Positions 17,149-25,929 of a stretch of 64,000 bases of DNA are shown here, piece after piece (positions within the stretch are counted from its first letter, which is position 1; each line of letters begins with the position of its first letter). The translations under genes were made by a program, and so were the position numbers. Origin of the DNA: JALZVT01 sp964611345 (GTDB lineage Bacteria > Pseudomonadota > Gammaproteobacteria > Pseudomonadales > Azotimanducaceae). Where the stretch lies: NCBI GenBank assembly GCA_964611345.1, contig CAZSYU010000002.1, positions 44,185 through 108,184 on the forward strand, given 5' to 3'. The notes under the pieces are model-generated. The model was given only the letters and a program-made list of their open reading frames with translations, was not told the origin of the DNA and ran no database searches.

Positions 17149-18324
17149 ATGCCCTATGCACCAGAATCGCGCGCGTTCTACGACGCCGACAGCCACATCA
17201 TGGAGCTGCCTAACTTCCTGAAGGATTACGCCGATCCTGCGATCCGCGACGATATCTATGAGGTGAGCTACAGCGCATCGCTGGTGACCGATGAAGAAGT
17301 TACCGTAATTATGGATAACGGCGGCAAGCACTCGCAGGCGCATATCGCCGAACAGATCGCACTGGGTGATGACCTCATTGCGAAGTCAAAAGAAATCCAG
17401 GCGCTTGGAGCGTTTGATGCCGCCGACCGCATCACAGCACTCGACATGCTGGGGTTCAAGAAGCAACTGGTTTTTGCTACCCACAGTGTGGTGCAGCCGT
17501 TCCATCCCAGCTCCAAAACCGATCCTAAATTGCGTTATGGCGCGACCCGGGCACACAACAGGCACATGGCGGATTTTTGTTCGGTTGACAGCCGGCTCAT
17601 GGGAGTGGGTGTCGTACCACTCGACACGCCGGATCTTGCGATTGCCGAGCTTGAGTGGGCGCTTGAGAACAACATGGAAGCGATATGGGTACCGCACCGG
17701 GCGCCTATCGGGCATTCCCCAGGACACGTTGATCTTGAGCCGTTCTGGGCGATGTTGGCCGAATCCAATACTCCCTTTGTTATGCACGTCGGTGGTTCAC
17801 CACTGCAGTCACTCAAGTCGTGGAGTAACAATGGTCGGGCGCCAGTCAAAGACTGGATGGGCGGTGGCGAAAACGTACGCACCAAAGATGCCGCACTTAT
17901 GCATCAGCCGCCGGAGACCTTTGTTTCCATGCTGGTGTTTGATGGGGTCTTTGCCCGGCATCCAACACTTAAAGGCGCAGCCGTTGAACTCGGTGCTGGT
18001 TGGGTACCGGAGATGCTCCGCCGTCTTGATTCCATATCGCGCATTTACAGTCGCGTGGATGAGTCGGTGCGATTTGATCGCAAGCCTTCGGAGCAGTTGA
18101 GTGAGCAGATGGGCTTTACGCCATTTCCCCATGAAGAAGTTGGCCGGCTTATTCGCGACTCCAACCCGGATCTGTACCTGTTCTCCAGTGACTACCCGCA
18201 TGTCGAGGGTGGGCGCGACCCGATTGCCAAGTTTGAAGGCGCGTTAGAAGGCCATGGCGAGACTGACAAGACCGCATTTTATAGCGAGAACTTCTTGCGC
18301 TTGTTTCCCGAGGCACGCGTTTAA
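17149..18324 (+). CDS. Amidohydrolase family protein (amidohydrolase_2 type)
   Basis: 391 residues of the TIM-barrel amidohydrolase-2 family (PF04909-like). The N-terminal DADSHIME replaces the classical HxH pair with the D-S-H version. Later metal or catalytic positions are seen in FVMHVGGSPLQ and LFSSDYPHVEGG. Family members hydrolyse or decarboxylate small ring or amide compounds. Start ATG 17149 follows GGAGAAGAGAT. The next gene begins 12 nt after the stop, suggesting co-transcription with the AttH-like protein. Substrate unknown. Confidence 0.87.
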   Translation: MPYAPESRAFYDADSHIMELPNFLKDYADPAIRDDIYEVSYSASLVTDEEVTVIMDNGGKHSQAHIAEQIALGDDLIAKSKEIQALGAFDAADRITALDMLGFKKQLVFATHSVVQPFHPSSKTDPKLRYGATRAHNRHMADFCSVDSRLMGVGVVPLDTPDLAIAELEWALENNMEAIWVPHRAPIGHSPGHVDLEPFWAMLAESNTPFVMHVGGSPLQSLKSWSNNGRAPVKDWMGGGENVRTKDAALMHQPPETFVSMLVFDGVFARHPTLKGAAVELGAGWVPEMLRRLDSISRIYSRVDESVRFDRKPSEQLSEQMGFTPFPHEEVGRLIRDSNPDLYLFSSDYPHVEGGRDPIAKFEGALEGHGETDKTAFYSENFLRLFPEARV

Positions 18325-18336
18325 GGCGATTGGTCG

Positions 18337-19464
18337 ATGCTGAATAATCTGGACGATTATCCGGTACATCAGACAACCGAACCGCTTGCTCATCCGGTAA
18401 GCGGTGACCGTAATGCCTATGATCGTACCTGGTTTAATGGCTACGCCGAGGACGGTTCCTGGTATTTCGGTATCGGCATGGCGATTTATCCGCTGCGTGG
18501 CGTGCTTGATTGTGCATTTAGTGTCGTGCGCAAAGACGGTTTGCAACATTGTTTTTATGGCTCGCGCCGAGCACCACAAGAGCGCACCGACATGAGCTGC
18601 GGCCCGTTTCGAATTGAAGTGCTCGAACCCATGCGCAAGATGCGGGTGGTGCTCGACGCTAACGAGTCGGGGCTGTCGTGCGATATTGTGTTTAGTACGC
18701 GCACCGCGCCCATGGAAGAAGCGCATCAAACCCTGTGGCGGGGTGCACGGCGCATTATGGACGCCACGCGTTTTGACCAGTTCGGGTACTGGGATGGCGC
18801 AGTGGGTACTCCGGAAGGACGCATTGAGGTTAACGGCCCACAGTGCCGCGGTACCAAAGACCGTTCCTGGGGCGTTCGTGGTGTTGGCGAACCCGAAAGC
18901 GGTGGCGCACCAGCAGCGCCTGGCAGCTTCTTTTTTCTCTGGGCGCCCCTGTTTTGGGACGACCATGTTTCGCATGCGATTTTCTTCGATGGTGCAAAGG
19001 GTGAACCACTGGTACGCGAGGGCATTGAGGCCCCACTGTTTGCCGGACCCGCGGAGGTACCCGCCACGGCAGATGCAGAAGACGAACGAATGGCGACGGC
19101 ACGGCATCGAGTGAGCTATGAGCCCGGCACTCGGTTAGCCAGTGGCGCTGAGATCGATCTTGAGCGGGTTGATGGCAGCAATCGTACGATCACGCTTGAA
19201 CCCATATTGAAGTTTCAGATGAAAGGGCTGGGTTACATGCACCCTGATTGGAAGCAGGGCGCCTGGCAAGGGGAACTGGCGCTTGGTCACGAATCCTTCG
19301 ACCCGCGTCAGCTTGACCCGTTGGCGCCGGAAAATTTGCACGTGCAGCAGGTTGTGCGAGCGAGTGACGGCGAGCGCCAGGGCATTGGTGTGCTGGAACA
19401 GGTGTGTATTGGCCCCTATGCTCCGGCGGGCTTTACCGAGTTTCTGGATGGTGCTGGACGTTAA
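18337..19464 (+). CDS. AttH/CrtC-like lipocalin-fold protein, uncharacterised
   Basis: 375 residues with tryptophan- and glycine-rich beta-strand pattern. The segments TWFNGYAEDGSWYFGIG and GTKDRSWGVRG resemble the AttH/hydroxyneurosporene-synthase-like (CrtC) double-lipocalin proteins and the related DUF7064/7065 families. That resemblance is from motif memory only. There is no signal peptide. Proteins of this type are common beside amidohydrolase and steroid- or lipid-catabolic genes. It starts 12 nt after the amidohydrolase and is followed by an LpxA-like gene. Ligand or reaction unknown. Confidence 0.6.
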   Translation: MLNNLDDYPVHQTTEPLAHPVSGDRNAYDRTWFNGYAEDGSWYFGIGMAIYPLRGVLDCAFSVVRKDGLQHCFYGSRRAPQERTDMSCGPFRIEVLEPMRKMRVVLDANESGLSCDIVFSTRTAPMEEAHQTLWRGARRIMDATRFDQFGYWDGAVGTPEGRIEVNGPQCRGTKDRSWGVRGVGEPESGGAPAAPGSFFFLWAPLFWDDHVSHAIFFDGAKGEPLVREGIEAPLFAGPAEVPATADAEDERMATARHRVSYEPGTRLASGAEIDLERVDGSNRTITLEPILKFQMKGLGYMHPDWKQGAWQGELALGHESFDPRQLDPLAPENLHVQQVVRASDGERQGIGVLEQVCIGPYAPAGFTEFLDGAGR

Positions 19465-19523
19465 GTTGTGGTTCAGCGTTGGGTGGGACACTTAAGCATT
19501 AAACAACTCACTGGAATAACCAA

Positions 19524-20339
19524 ATGGCCGTAGATATCGACAAGCTGGCCGTTGTGCACAAGGGCGCCCAGCTGGGCGAGAACTGTCGCATCGGCCCGTA
19601 TTGCACAATCGCTGACGATGTCGAGATAGGTGACGGAACGGTATTGCGCGCGCACGCCTATGTGGATGCACACACGCGCATTGGTGCGGGTTGTGATGTC
19701 TTTCCTTACGTCACCCTGGGTGTTCCCGCGCAAGACCTAAAGCACGTCGAAGGCGAGGTTAGCCATACCATTATTGGTGATCGAACCATCGTGCGTGAGT
19801 TTGTGAGTATTCATGCCGGTACTCAGGAAGGCTCGCAGACGACGGTGGGCAGTGACTGCGCGCTGCTTGCGCACTCACACGTGGCCCACAACTGTCAGGT
19901 TGGCGACCACGTGGTGCTGAGTCATAGCGCTACTCTGGGTGGTCATGTGGTGGTCGATGACTACGCTAACCTTGGCGGGCTCTCTGCGGTACACCAGTTT
20001 TGTCACGTTGGGCGAGCCGCTATGGTTGCCGGCATGAGTCGGGTGATTCAGGACGTCTTGCCATTCACCATTGCCGAAGGCTTTCCCGCCCATATGCGCA
20101 TTGTAAACAAGGTGGGTATGGAGCGCGCAGGCTATGACGCCGGTGCTATTGGTGACGTGCGTAAAACCTTCCGTATCCTGTTTTTGCGCGAGCTGCGGCT
20201 TGAAACAGCGGTGGAAGAGCTGCACAACACCTTCGGTGAGACCCCCCATGTGCAACTTATGGTGGATGCCATCAACAGTTCGCAGCGTGGTCTCGCGCGG
20301 CCTGAGTCGGCGATGATCGAGCTCAATGTTGGGGAGTAA
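19524..20339 (+). CDS. lpxA: LpxA-like acyl-ACP--UDP-N-acetylglucosamine O-acyltransferase
   Basis: 271 residues with the left-handed hexapeptide-repeat helix from about residue 10 to 185, followed by a helical C-terminal domain. The family motif HVAHNCQVGDHVVLSHSA includes the catalytic His, and GGLSAVHQFCHVGRAAMVAG matches the conserved LpxA block. Family function is transfer of a 3-hydroxyacyl chain to UDP-GlcNAc, the first step of lipid A. Unusually it is not beside lpxD, fabZ or lpxB but behind an amidohydrolase and an AttH-like gene. It could be an extra LpxA or an enzyme with a different acceptor. Confidence 0.82.
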   Translation: MAVDIDKLAVVHKGAQLGENCRIGPYCTIADDVEIGDGTVLRAHAYVDAHTRIGAGCDVFPYVTLGVPAQDLKHVEGEVSHTIIGDRTIVREFVSIHAGTQEGSQTTVGSDCALLAHSHVAHNCQVGDHVVLSHSATLGGHVVVDDYANLGGLSAVHQFCHVGRAAMVAGMSRVIQDVLPFTIAEGFPAHMRIVNKVGMERAGYDAGAIGDVRKTFRILFLRELRLETAVEELHNTFGETPHVQLMVDAINSSQRGLARPESAMIELNVGE

Positions 20340-20348
20340 TCTGTGCGA

Positions 20349-22100
20349 CTAATCTCCGCCGTGCGTGAGCTTGTTGATCAGCGGCGCTAACGCCAACATC
20401 ACTACCGATATTCCTATGGCGACATAGCCAACGTTGGTGTACACCTCGACATAACCCGCCTTCGCGGCCGCGACATTCGTGAGCTGTCCACCGATGGTTT
20501 CTGCACCGGTGGTGCGAGCGATCACCCCCGCCAGAAAATTCGACAACCCGCTATATAAAAACCAGGCGCCCATTGTCATGCCAACCACGCGGGCTGGTGC
20601 CATTTTTGTAACCACCGATAGCCCAACGGGAGACACCAGCAGCTCGCCCATGGTGTGAATCCAGTAGATCAAAAAGATGAAGATAACGGGGGTAAGGCCA
20701 GCGGCCCCGCTGCCTTTCATGCCGGCTACCAGGGCAAGAAAGCCCAGACCCGCCAATAACACGCCGAAGGCGAACTTGACCGGGGTAGAGGGGTTTAGCT
20801 TACGTTTTGCCAGGGCTATCCACAGCCAGGCAGCCAGTGGTCCAAACACAATAATGAAGCCTGGGTTTAGCGACTGAAAAACAGGTGCGGGAACACTCCA
20901 GCCCAACAGGCTGCGTTCAACCAGACGGTCAGTAAACAGATTGAGGGACGAACCGGCCTGCTCGAACAGTGCCCAGAACGGTATCTGCGCGAGTACAAAG
21001 TAGATGGCTGCGAGCATTCGATCACGTTCAACGCCTGCGCATTTTGTGAAGGCGTAGTAGAGCAACCAAACCAACATCAATATACCCAGCGGCCCCAGAA
21101 CGCTGCCAAAGCCGTCTGGGTTCATTACAAAAAACATGGCAACCGCGATGATAACGACGCCGCTCAGATAGCAGGCCAGTTCCACGCTGATAAAACCCAG
21201 TACTTTTTCTTTTAACAGTGCCGGGTTTGGTGGCTCCGCCTTGCCCTCCAACCAGCTTTGGTAGCGCAGAAACACCAGTAAGCCCAGCACCATACCAATG
21301 CCTGCAAGCCCAAAGCCGTATTTCCAGCCGTAAACAATGCCCAGGGTCCCGCAAGTGGCGGAGGCGAGCAAGGACCCTAGATTGATGCCCATATAGAAAA
21401 TCGTGAAACCGGAATCGCGGCGCGGATCACCTTCGCCATATAGCGAACCTACGATTGTTGATATGTTGGCTTTCAGATAGCCGACACCGGCAATAATCAA
21501 TGCGAGTGACAGATACAAAATGTTCTTGTAAGTCTCCTCGACGACCGTCCGTCGAGTGGCAGTGGTCAGATCTACCTCGGCGGGCAAGTCCATTGCTAAC
21601 GCGTCAGTAATCAACAGACGCTGTGCATTGCCACTGGTCTCGTAGCTGATTGGTGAGCTTGATCCGTCTGCCGCCTTAATAATGGGTTGCGCATCACCAC
21701 CGCGACCATCCAAGGTGAGTTCGTATTCACTGCCACCAATATCGATCAGTTCTTTTGATCCATTACCTTCAAACGCCATCCCAAAATGCCCGAGCACTAA
21801 CAGACAGGCGCCAAAGGTAACGGCCTTGCGAGCCCCGAGATATCGATCTGCGAGAGTGCCGCCGATGATGGTCATGACGTAAACCAGCGCGCCATAGGCA
21901 CCGTAAATGACAGCGGACCGATCATCAGAAAACAGAAAGTGCTGGGTGAGGTAAATAATGAGCAGGCCGCGCATGCCGTAAAAGGAAAAACGCTCCCACA
22001 TTTCGGTCAGAAAGAGGATCAACAGCCCGCGGGGGTGGCCCAGGATGGTGTGTTCGGAGCCCTGGTTGGGCCCAGGCATGGTTTGACTAATGTCGTTCAT
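20349..22100 (-). CDS. POT/PTR family peptide:proton symporter
   Basis: About 583 residues of a proton-dependent oligopeptide transporter. TM1 carries the ExxER motif (LTEMWERFSFYGMRGLLIIYLTQ). Further spans follow GGTLADRYLGARKA, and a PTR2 signature lies around FTIFYMGINLGSLLAS. An insertion of about 70 mostly polar residues between early spans (around GSKELIDIGGSEYELTLDG) is a periplasmic-domain-like feature of some marine homologues. ATG 22100 (MNDISQTMPG) is preferred to ATG 22133 because the residues between look non-conserved. Imports di- and tripeptides across the inner membrane. Confidence 0.9.
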   Translation of the reverse strand: MNDISQTMPGPNQGSEHTILGHPRGLLILFLTEMWERFSFYGMRGLLIIYLTQHFLFSDDRSAVIYGAYGALVYVMTIIGGTLADRYLGARKAVTFGACLLVLGHFGMAFEGNGSKELIDIGGSEYELTLDGRGGDAQPIIKAADGSSSPISYETSGNAQRLLITDALAMDLPAEVDLTTATRRTVVEETYKNILYLSLALIIAGVGYLKANISTIVGSLYGEGDPRRDSGFTIFYMGINLGSLLASATCGTLGIVYGWKYGFGLAGIGMVLGLLVFLRYQSWLEGKAEPPNPALLKEKVLGFISVELACYLSGVVIIAVAMFFVMNPDGFGSVLGPLGILMLVWLLYYAFTKCAGVERDRMLAAIYFVLAQIPFWALFEQAGSSLNLFTDRLVERSLLGWSVPAPVFQSLNPGFIIVFGPLAAWLWIALAKRKLNPSTPVKFAFGVLLAGLGFLALVAGMKGSGAAGLTPVIFIFLIYWIHTMGELLVSPVGLSVVTKMAPARVVGMTMGAWFLYSGLSNFLAGVIARTTGAETIGGQLTNVAAAKAGYVEVYTNVGYVAIGISVVMLALAPLINKLTHGGD

Positions 22101-22243
22101 CGATGGTCTCAGTCTGGTGGGCGGCATCGGCACCGGATTATAGGCACGGCAAGGGTAGCGGTTTGTGGGGTGGGTGTCGCGGCGGTTAGAGTGGGTGTTA
22201 GGACATTGTTTTCTGATCTGAATTGACTCTGGGGAGAGCGACT

Positions 22244-23107
22244 ATGAGTAGCACAAGCACTAAGACTGCGCGCTTTGGCGTGCAGATGTTTCCAACCGAC
22301 TACGCCATCCAACCGGTAGAACTGGCAAAGGCGGTGGAAGAAAGGGGCCTCGATAGCCTGTTCTTCCCGGAGCACACCCACATTCCTGCATCCCGGGCGA
22401 CACCATTTCCTGGCGGTGGTGACCTGCCAAAGCAGTATTGGCACACCCATGATCCCTACGTTGCACTGGGTGCGTGCGCTGCTGTCACCGAGCGCATCAC
22501 TCTTGGCACTGGTATTTGTCTGGTGATTGAACGTGACCCCATCACCCTGGCGAAGGAAGCCGCCTCACTGGATATGATTTCCAATGGTCGCTTTGTTATG
22601 GGCATTGGTGCCGGCTGGAATCGCGAGGAGATGGAGAATCACGGGGCCAACTACAAACACCGTTGGGCTGAAATGCGCGAGAAGGTGCTGGCTATGAAAG
22701 CGATCTGGACCCAGGATGAGCCTCAGTTCCATGGCGAGTATGTGAATTTCGACAAGATCTGGTCGTATCCCAAGCCGGTGCAAGCCGGTGGGCCGCCGAT
22801 CTGGATTGGCGCTAACTCAAAGTGGGTGTTTGATCGGGTGGCGGAGTACGCCGACGGTTGGATGCCTATTGGTGGTATGGGCTCGGGCGCAATGGCGCAA
22901 CTTGAAGCGGCCTGCGAACAGCGCGGTCGCAACGTGCAGGACATTACACTTGCCTTGTTTGGCGCACCCGATGATGCGCAGCAATTGGCCGGCCGGGTCG
23001 ATCAGGGATTTAACGAGTTGATCTTTAGTCTGCCTTCAGCAGATCGCGATCGTGTGCTGCCGATGCTTGATAAGTACGCGGCTCTCGCCGAGGCACAACG
23101 CCAGTGA
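22244..23107 (+). CDS. LLM class F420-dependent oxidoreductase
   Basis: 287 residues of the luciferase-like superfamily, close to the TIGR03619-type F420 group: RFGVQMFPTDYAIQP-like start, FFPEHTHIPASR, TLGTGICLVIERDPI, RFVMGIGAGWNREEMENHG. ATG 22244 follows GGGGAGA with a seven-base gap. An earlier in-frame ATG at 22223 lacks one. The MFS gene starts about 70 nt after the stop. It is the second LLM enzyme in this window. If F420 is really the cofactor, the genome should carry cofC/D/E genes elsewhere. Confidence 0.86.
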   Translation: MSSTSTKTARFGVQMFPTDYAIQPVELAKAVEERGLDSLFFPEHTHIPASRATPFPGGGDLPKQYWHTHDPYVALGACAAVTERITLGTGICLVIERDPITLAKEAASLDMISNGRFVMGIGAGWNREEMENHGANYKHRWAEMREKVLAMKAIWTQDEPQFHGEYVNFDKIWSYPKPVQAGGPPIWIGANSKWVFDRVAEYADGWMPIGGMGSGAMAQLEAACEQRGRNVQDITLALFGAPDDAQQLAGRVDQGFNELIFSLPSADRDRVLPMLDKYAALAEAQRQ

Positions 23108-23177
23108 TGCCGACTTCCGGCAGTCGCGGAGCGCAGCGGTAATTGCAGTCACCGTAGGAGCGTCCAGAACAGCACTG

Positions 23178-24380
23178 ATGCGTGAGCCCGGGTTTCTGCA
23201 ACTCTGGGTGCTGGGTGGTTTGAACAGTACCGGGCGCTGGCTCGAGGCGCTGGTGATCGCCGTGTTTGTGCTCGATAGGACCGGATCGCCGCTGTTGGTT
23301 GCCGCCATGCTGATGTTGCGGCTCTTGCCGATGGCATTGTTTGGTGCCTTTGGTGGGGTGATCGCCCAGCGGTTTGCTCGCCTTTCGATCCTGCGGCTCG
23401 CCTCATTGCTGATTGTTTGTAGCGCGCTGCTGCAAGCCCTTGCTGCGAGCGCGGGTGCACTCCAGGTCTGGCATGTGGCACTTGGATCGTTTCTGTCGGG
23501 CATTGCCTGGTCAACCGATTTCCCGGTGCGGCGTACGCTGCTGGGCGATATCGCGGGCGCTGACCGGGTAAGTCGGGCGATGAGCCTGGACATTCTCGTA
23601 GGGGCGTTCACCCGCACGGTTGGCCCGCTGCTTGGTGGCTATCTCTATCAGCGCATTGGCTTGCCGGGTGCGTTCTTATTGGCGGCGACATTCTATGCGT
23701 GCGGTGGTCTGTTACTGGTCTTCGGACGGATCCCTGATCTTGGTTCCGCTGCTACTGAAGTTGCTGGTACGAGTCTGTTTGCTGGCCTGCGGCAAGGCGT
23801 GCGGGCGTTACAAACCAGTCGGACGTTACCGGGTATCTTTGTCGTCACCCTCATTTTCAATTTGTGGGCATTCCCGTTCTTTTCCATGGTGCCGGTTTAT
23901 GCGCGCGAGGTGCTTGGCCTGGATGCGGCGGGGGTTGGGCTGTTAGTGAGCGTTGAAGGGGCGGGGGCGCTACTCGGTGCGGCGGGTCTTGCATTGTGGG
24001 CGCGATCCGAGCACTCCCGGTATCTGTACGTGTTTGGTGTGCTGGGCTACTGCCTGTTTGCGCTGCTGATTGTGCAGAGTGCGGTGTTTTGGTTGGCCTG
24101 CGCCTTACTGCTCTTGGCGGGTATCGCGAGTGCCGCTTTTGGCGCCATGCAGAGTGCGCTGGTGCTCATGAATGCTCCGGTTAATTTCGAACGCCAGATG
24201 ATGGGGCTGTTGTCGGTGGTTATTGGCACGGCGCCCATTGGTTTTTTGCACATCGGGTTGCTGGCGGATTGGTTGGGCGTGGTTGCTGCGTGCACGCTGG
24301 TGGCAGTAGAGGGATTAGTCGCGATGGCGTGGGCGTTGTGGCGCTGGCCGCGGTTACTCAGTGTGCAGAGCGTACGGTAG
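23178..24380 (+). CDS. MFS transporter (EntS-like, MFS_3 type)
   Basis: About 400 residues, 12 predicted spans. FLQLWVLGGLNSTGRWLEALVIAVFVLDRTGSP opens like enterobactin-exporter-type MFS proteins. GIAWSTDFPVRRTLLGDIAG and the RLASLLIVCSALLQA stretch also fit. The frame is open from 23052, inside the LLM gene, but the conserved part starts at ATG 23178. No strong ribosome-binding site is visible there, so translational coupling is possible. Cargo unknown. Confidence 0.8.
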   Translation: MREPGFLQLWVLGGLNSTGRWLEALVIAVFVLDRTGSPLLVAAMLMLRLLPMALFGAFGGVIAQRFARLSILRLASLLIVCSALLQALAASAGALQVWHVALGSFLSGIAWSTDFPVRRTLLGDIAGADRVSRAMSLDILVGAFTRTVGPLLGGYLYQRIGLPGAFLLAATFYACGGLLLVFGRIPDLGSAATEVAGTSLFAGLRQGVRALQTSRTLPGIFVVTLIFNLWAFPFFSMVPVYAREVLGLDAAGVGLLVSVEGAGALLGAAGLALWARSEHSRYLYVFGVLGYCLFALLIVQSAVFWLACALLLLAGIASAAFGAMQSALVLMNAPVNFERQMMGLLSVVIGTAPIGFLHIGLLADWLGVVAACTLVAVEGLVAMAWALWRWPRLLSVQSVR

Positions 24381-24413
24381 GGTAGAGTGGGTCTGGGAAC
24401 GTCGGGTGTGGTG

Positions 24414-24467
24414 AAGGAGAGTAAGGTAAAGGAGAGTAAGGTAAAGGAGAGTAAGGTAAAGGAGAGC
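24414..24467 (+). repeat. 15-bp tandem repeat (AAGGAGAGTAAGGTA) made of ribosome-binding sequence
   Basis: Three exact copies (24414-24428, 24429-24443, 24444-24458) plus a partial fourth (AAGGAGAGC, 24459-24467) end four bases before the ATG of the LanC-like gene. Each copy contains AAGGAG, so four Shine-Dalgarno cores are stacked at 15-nt intervals. Only the last is correctly placed for the ATG. It begins 33 nt after the MFS stop. Confidence 0.92.
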
Positions 24468-24471
24468 AAAA

Positions 24472-25836
24472 ATGGACAGAGTTAATCGATCAGAGTCGAC
24501 AGAGTTATCGGCGGCTGAGCTACTCAGAGCTGCACTTGGTGTTGAACGCTTTATTGCCTCCTGCAAACTGTCGGGCGAGCAGGGTAGGCTGTGGCAGCGT
24601 ACACCGGAGCCCAAATCTGGTGCTCCGCGAACGTTTTATCATGGCAGTGCCGGCATTGCGCTGTTCTATCTTGAGCTGCATCAAGCGACACAAGAGGCAC
24701 GCTATCTGCAGGAAGCCGTTAGTGCTGGTGAAGAGTTAATCGCCTACGCCGAGCACAAATCCTTCTTAACCATCGGCTTCTATTCCGGCTGGCCAGGTCT
24801 TGTGTTTGTATTGAATGAGCTTTTCAAAGCCTCGGGTGATGCGCGGTTTAAAACGGGCGCGCGACTGTGTCTCGAAAAAATGCGGGCGCAAGCCAGTGAC
24901 ATTGGCGCTGGCATTGGTTGGGTTGAGCCCATGCCGTTTTCCGACATCACTGGCAAAACCGGCGATCGCGAGGTGATCGACCTGAGTGTTGGGGCGGCGG
25001 GTGCCGGCGTGATTTTGCTGTATGCCCATCGCGAGGGTTTGCACGATCAGGCGTTGCACTGGGCGCGGCAAACCGCTGACCGGTTGCTTGAGGTTGCACA
25101 GCACACGCCCGACGGCCCCCGTTGGCTAATGATGACCGATATGCCGTTTGAGTTTACGGCGCCGAACTTTGCCCACGGCGGGGCGGGGGTGGCTTACTTC
25201 ATTGCCGACCTGGCAACCGAAACTGTCGACAACTTTGCGGGCAATGCAAACTATCTTGAAGTTGCAATTGCGGCGGCGCGCTTTGTGCAATCCCGGGCGG
25301 TGCCACAGGGCAGCGGGCATCTGGTGTGTCATACCGAAGAGCAGCAGCCACCGACGCTGTTTTATCTTGGGGTTTGTCATGGCCCTGCCGGTACGGGGCG
25401 CCTGATGTACCTGCTCAACAAGATCACCGGTGATGCACAGTGGCTCGACTGGCTACACGACAACATGCAGGGGCTTATTGCTACCGGCGCGCCGGAGCGG
25501 CGCACCGCTGGTTTGTGGCAAAACTATGGGCAGTGTTGTGGGGATGCCGGCATTGGCGATTACGCGCTCTCGCTGCACGCGGCAACCGGGCGAGCTGAGT
25601 ACTTAGAGCTTGCTCAGCGGATCGCCACGGCCGCACTCGCGAACGCAGATGATGCCGATGGTGCACTAGACGGACTGGCCTGGTCTCAGGCGGAGCATCG
25701 ATCGCGGCCGGACTTTGTGGAAACCCAGACCGGTTATATGCAAGGGGCGGCCGGGCTCGGGAGCTTCCTGCTGAATCTGGCGACCCACTCGGGTCCGGTA
25801 TCGGCTAAAATCGCCTTACCAGAAACGCCGTTCTAG
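24472..25836 (+). CDS. LanC-like (lanthionine synthetase C family) protein
   Basis: 454 residues with the alternating alpha-toroid repeats of the LanC_like family: HGSAGIALFYLELHQ, SGWPGLVFVLNELF, AHGGAGVAYFIADL, GVCHGPAGTGRLMYLL, CCGDAGIGDYALSL and GAAGLGSFLLNLA, seven GxxG-type turns in all. The Cys of CHGPAG and the Cys of QCCGDAG could be the zinc ligands, with AHGG supplying the His. No LanB, LanM, precursor peptide or exporter of lantibiotic type lies nearby. As with other stand-alone LanC-like proteins it may add glutathione or another thiol to a dehydroamino acid or electrophile (inference). Preceded by a four-fold Shine-Dalgarno repeat. Confidence 0.83.
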   Translation: MDRVNRSESTELSAAELLRAALGVERFIASCKLSGEQGRLWQRTPEPKSGAPRTFYHGSAGIALFYLELHQATQEARYLQEAVSAGEELIAYAEHKSFLTIGFYSGWPGLVFVLNELFKASGDARFKTGARLCLEKMRAQASDIGAGIGWVEPMPFSDITGKTGDREVIDLSVGAAGAGVILLYAHREGLHDQALHWARQTADRLLEVAQHTPDGPRWLMMTDMPFEFTAPNFAHGGAGVAYFIADLATETVDNFAGNANYLEVAIAAARFVQSRAVPQGSGHLVCHTEEQQPPTLFYLGVCHGPAGTGRLMYLLNKITGDAQWLDWLHDNMQGLIATGAPERRTAGLWQNYGQCCGDAGIGDYALSLHAATGRAEYLELAQRIATAALANADDADGALDGLAWSQAEHRSRPDFVETQTGYMQGAAGLGSFLLNLATHSGPVSAKIALPETPF

Positions 25837-25929
25837 AAAAATGCTTTAATAAGGCGTAACTAATAATAAAAACAATAAGTTAAGAGAAATTTATAAACTA
25901 AGATCTTATACACGAACAGAGGTGACCTG

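Noticed and set aside
24047..24469. Minus-strand frame with repeated LLSFT opposite the 15-bp repeat
   Set aside because: It is the antisense reading of the ribosome-binding repeat and the MFS gene.
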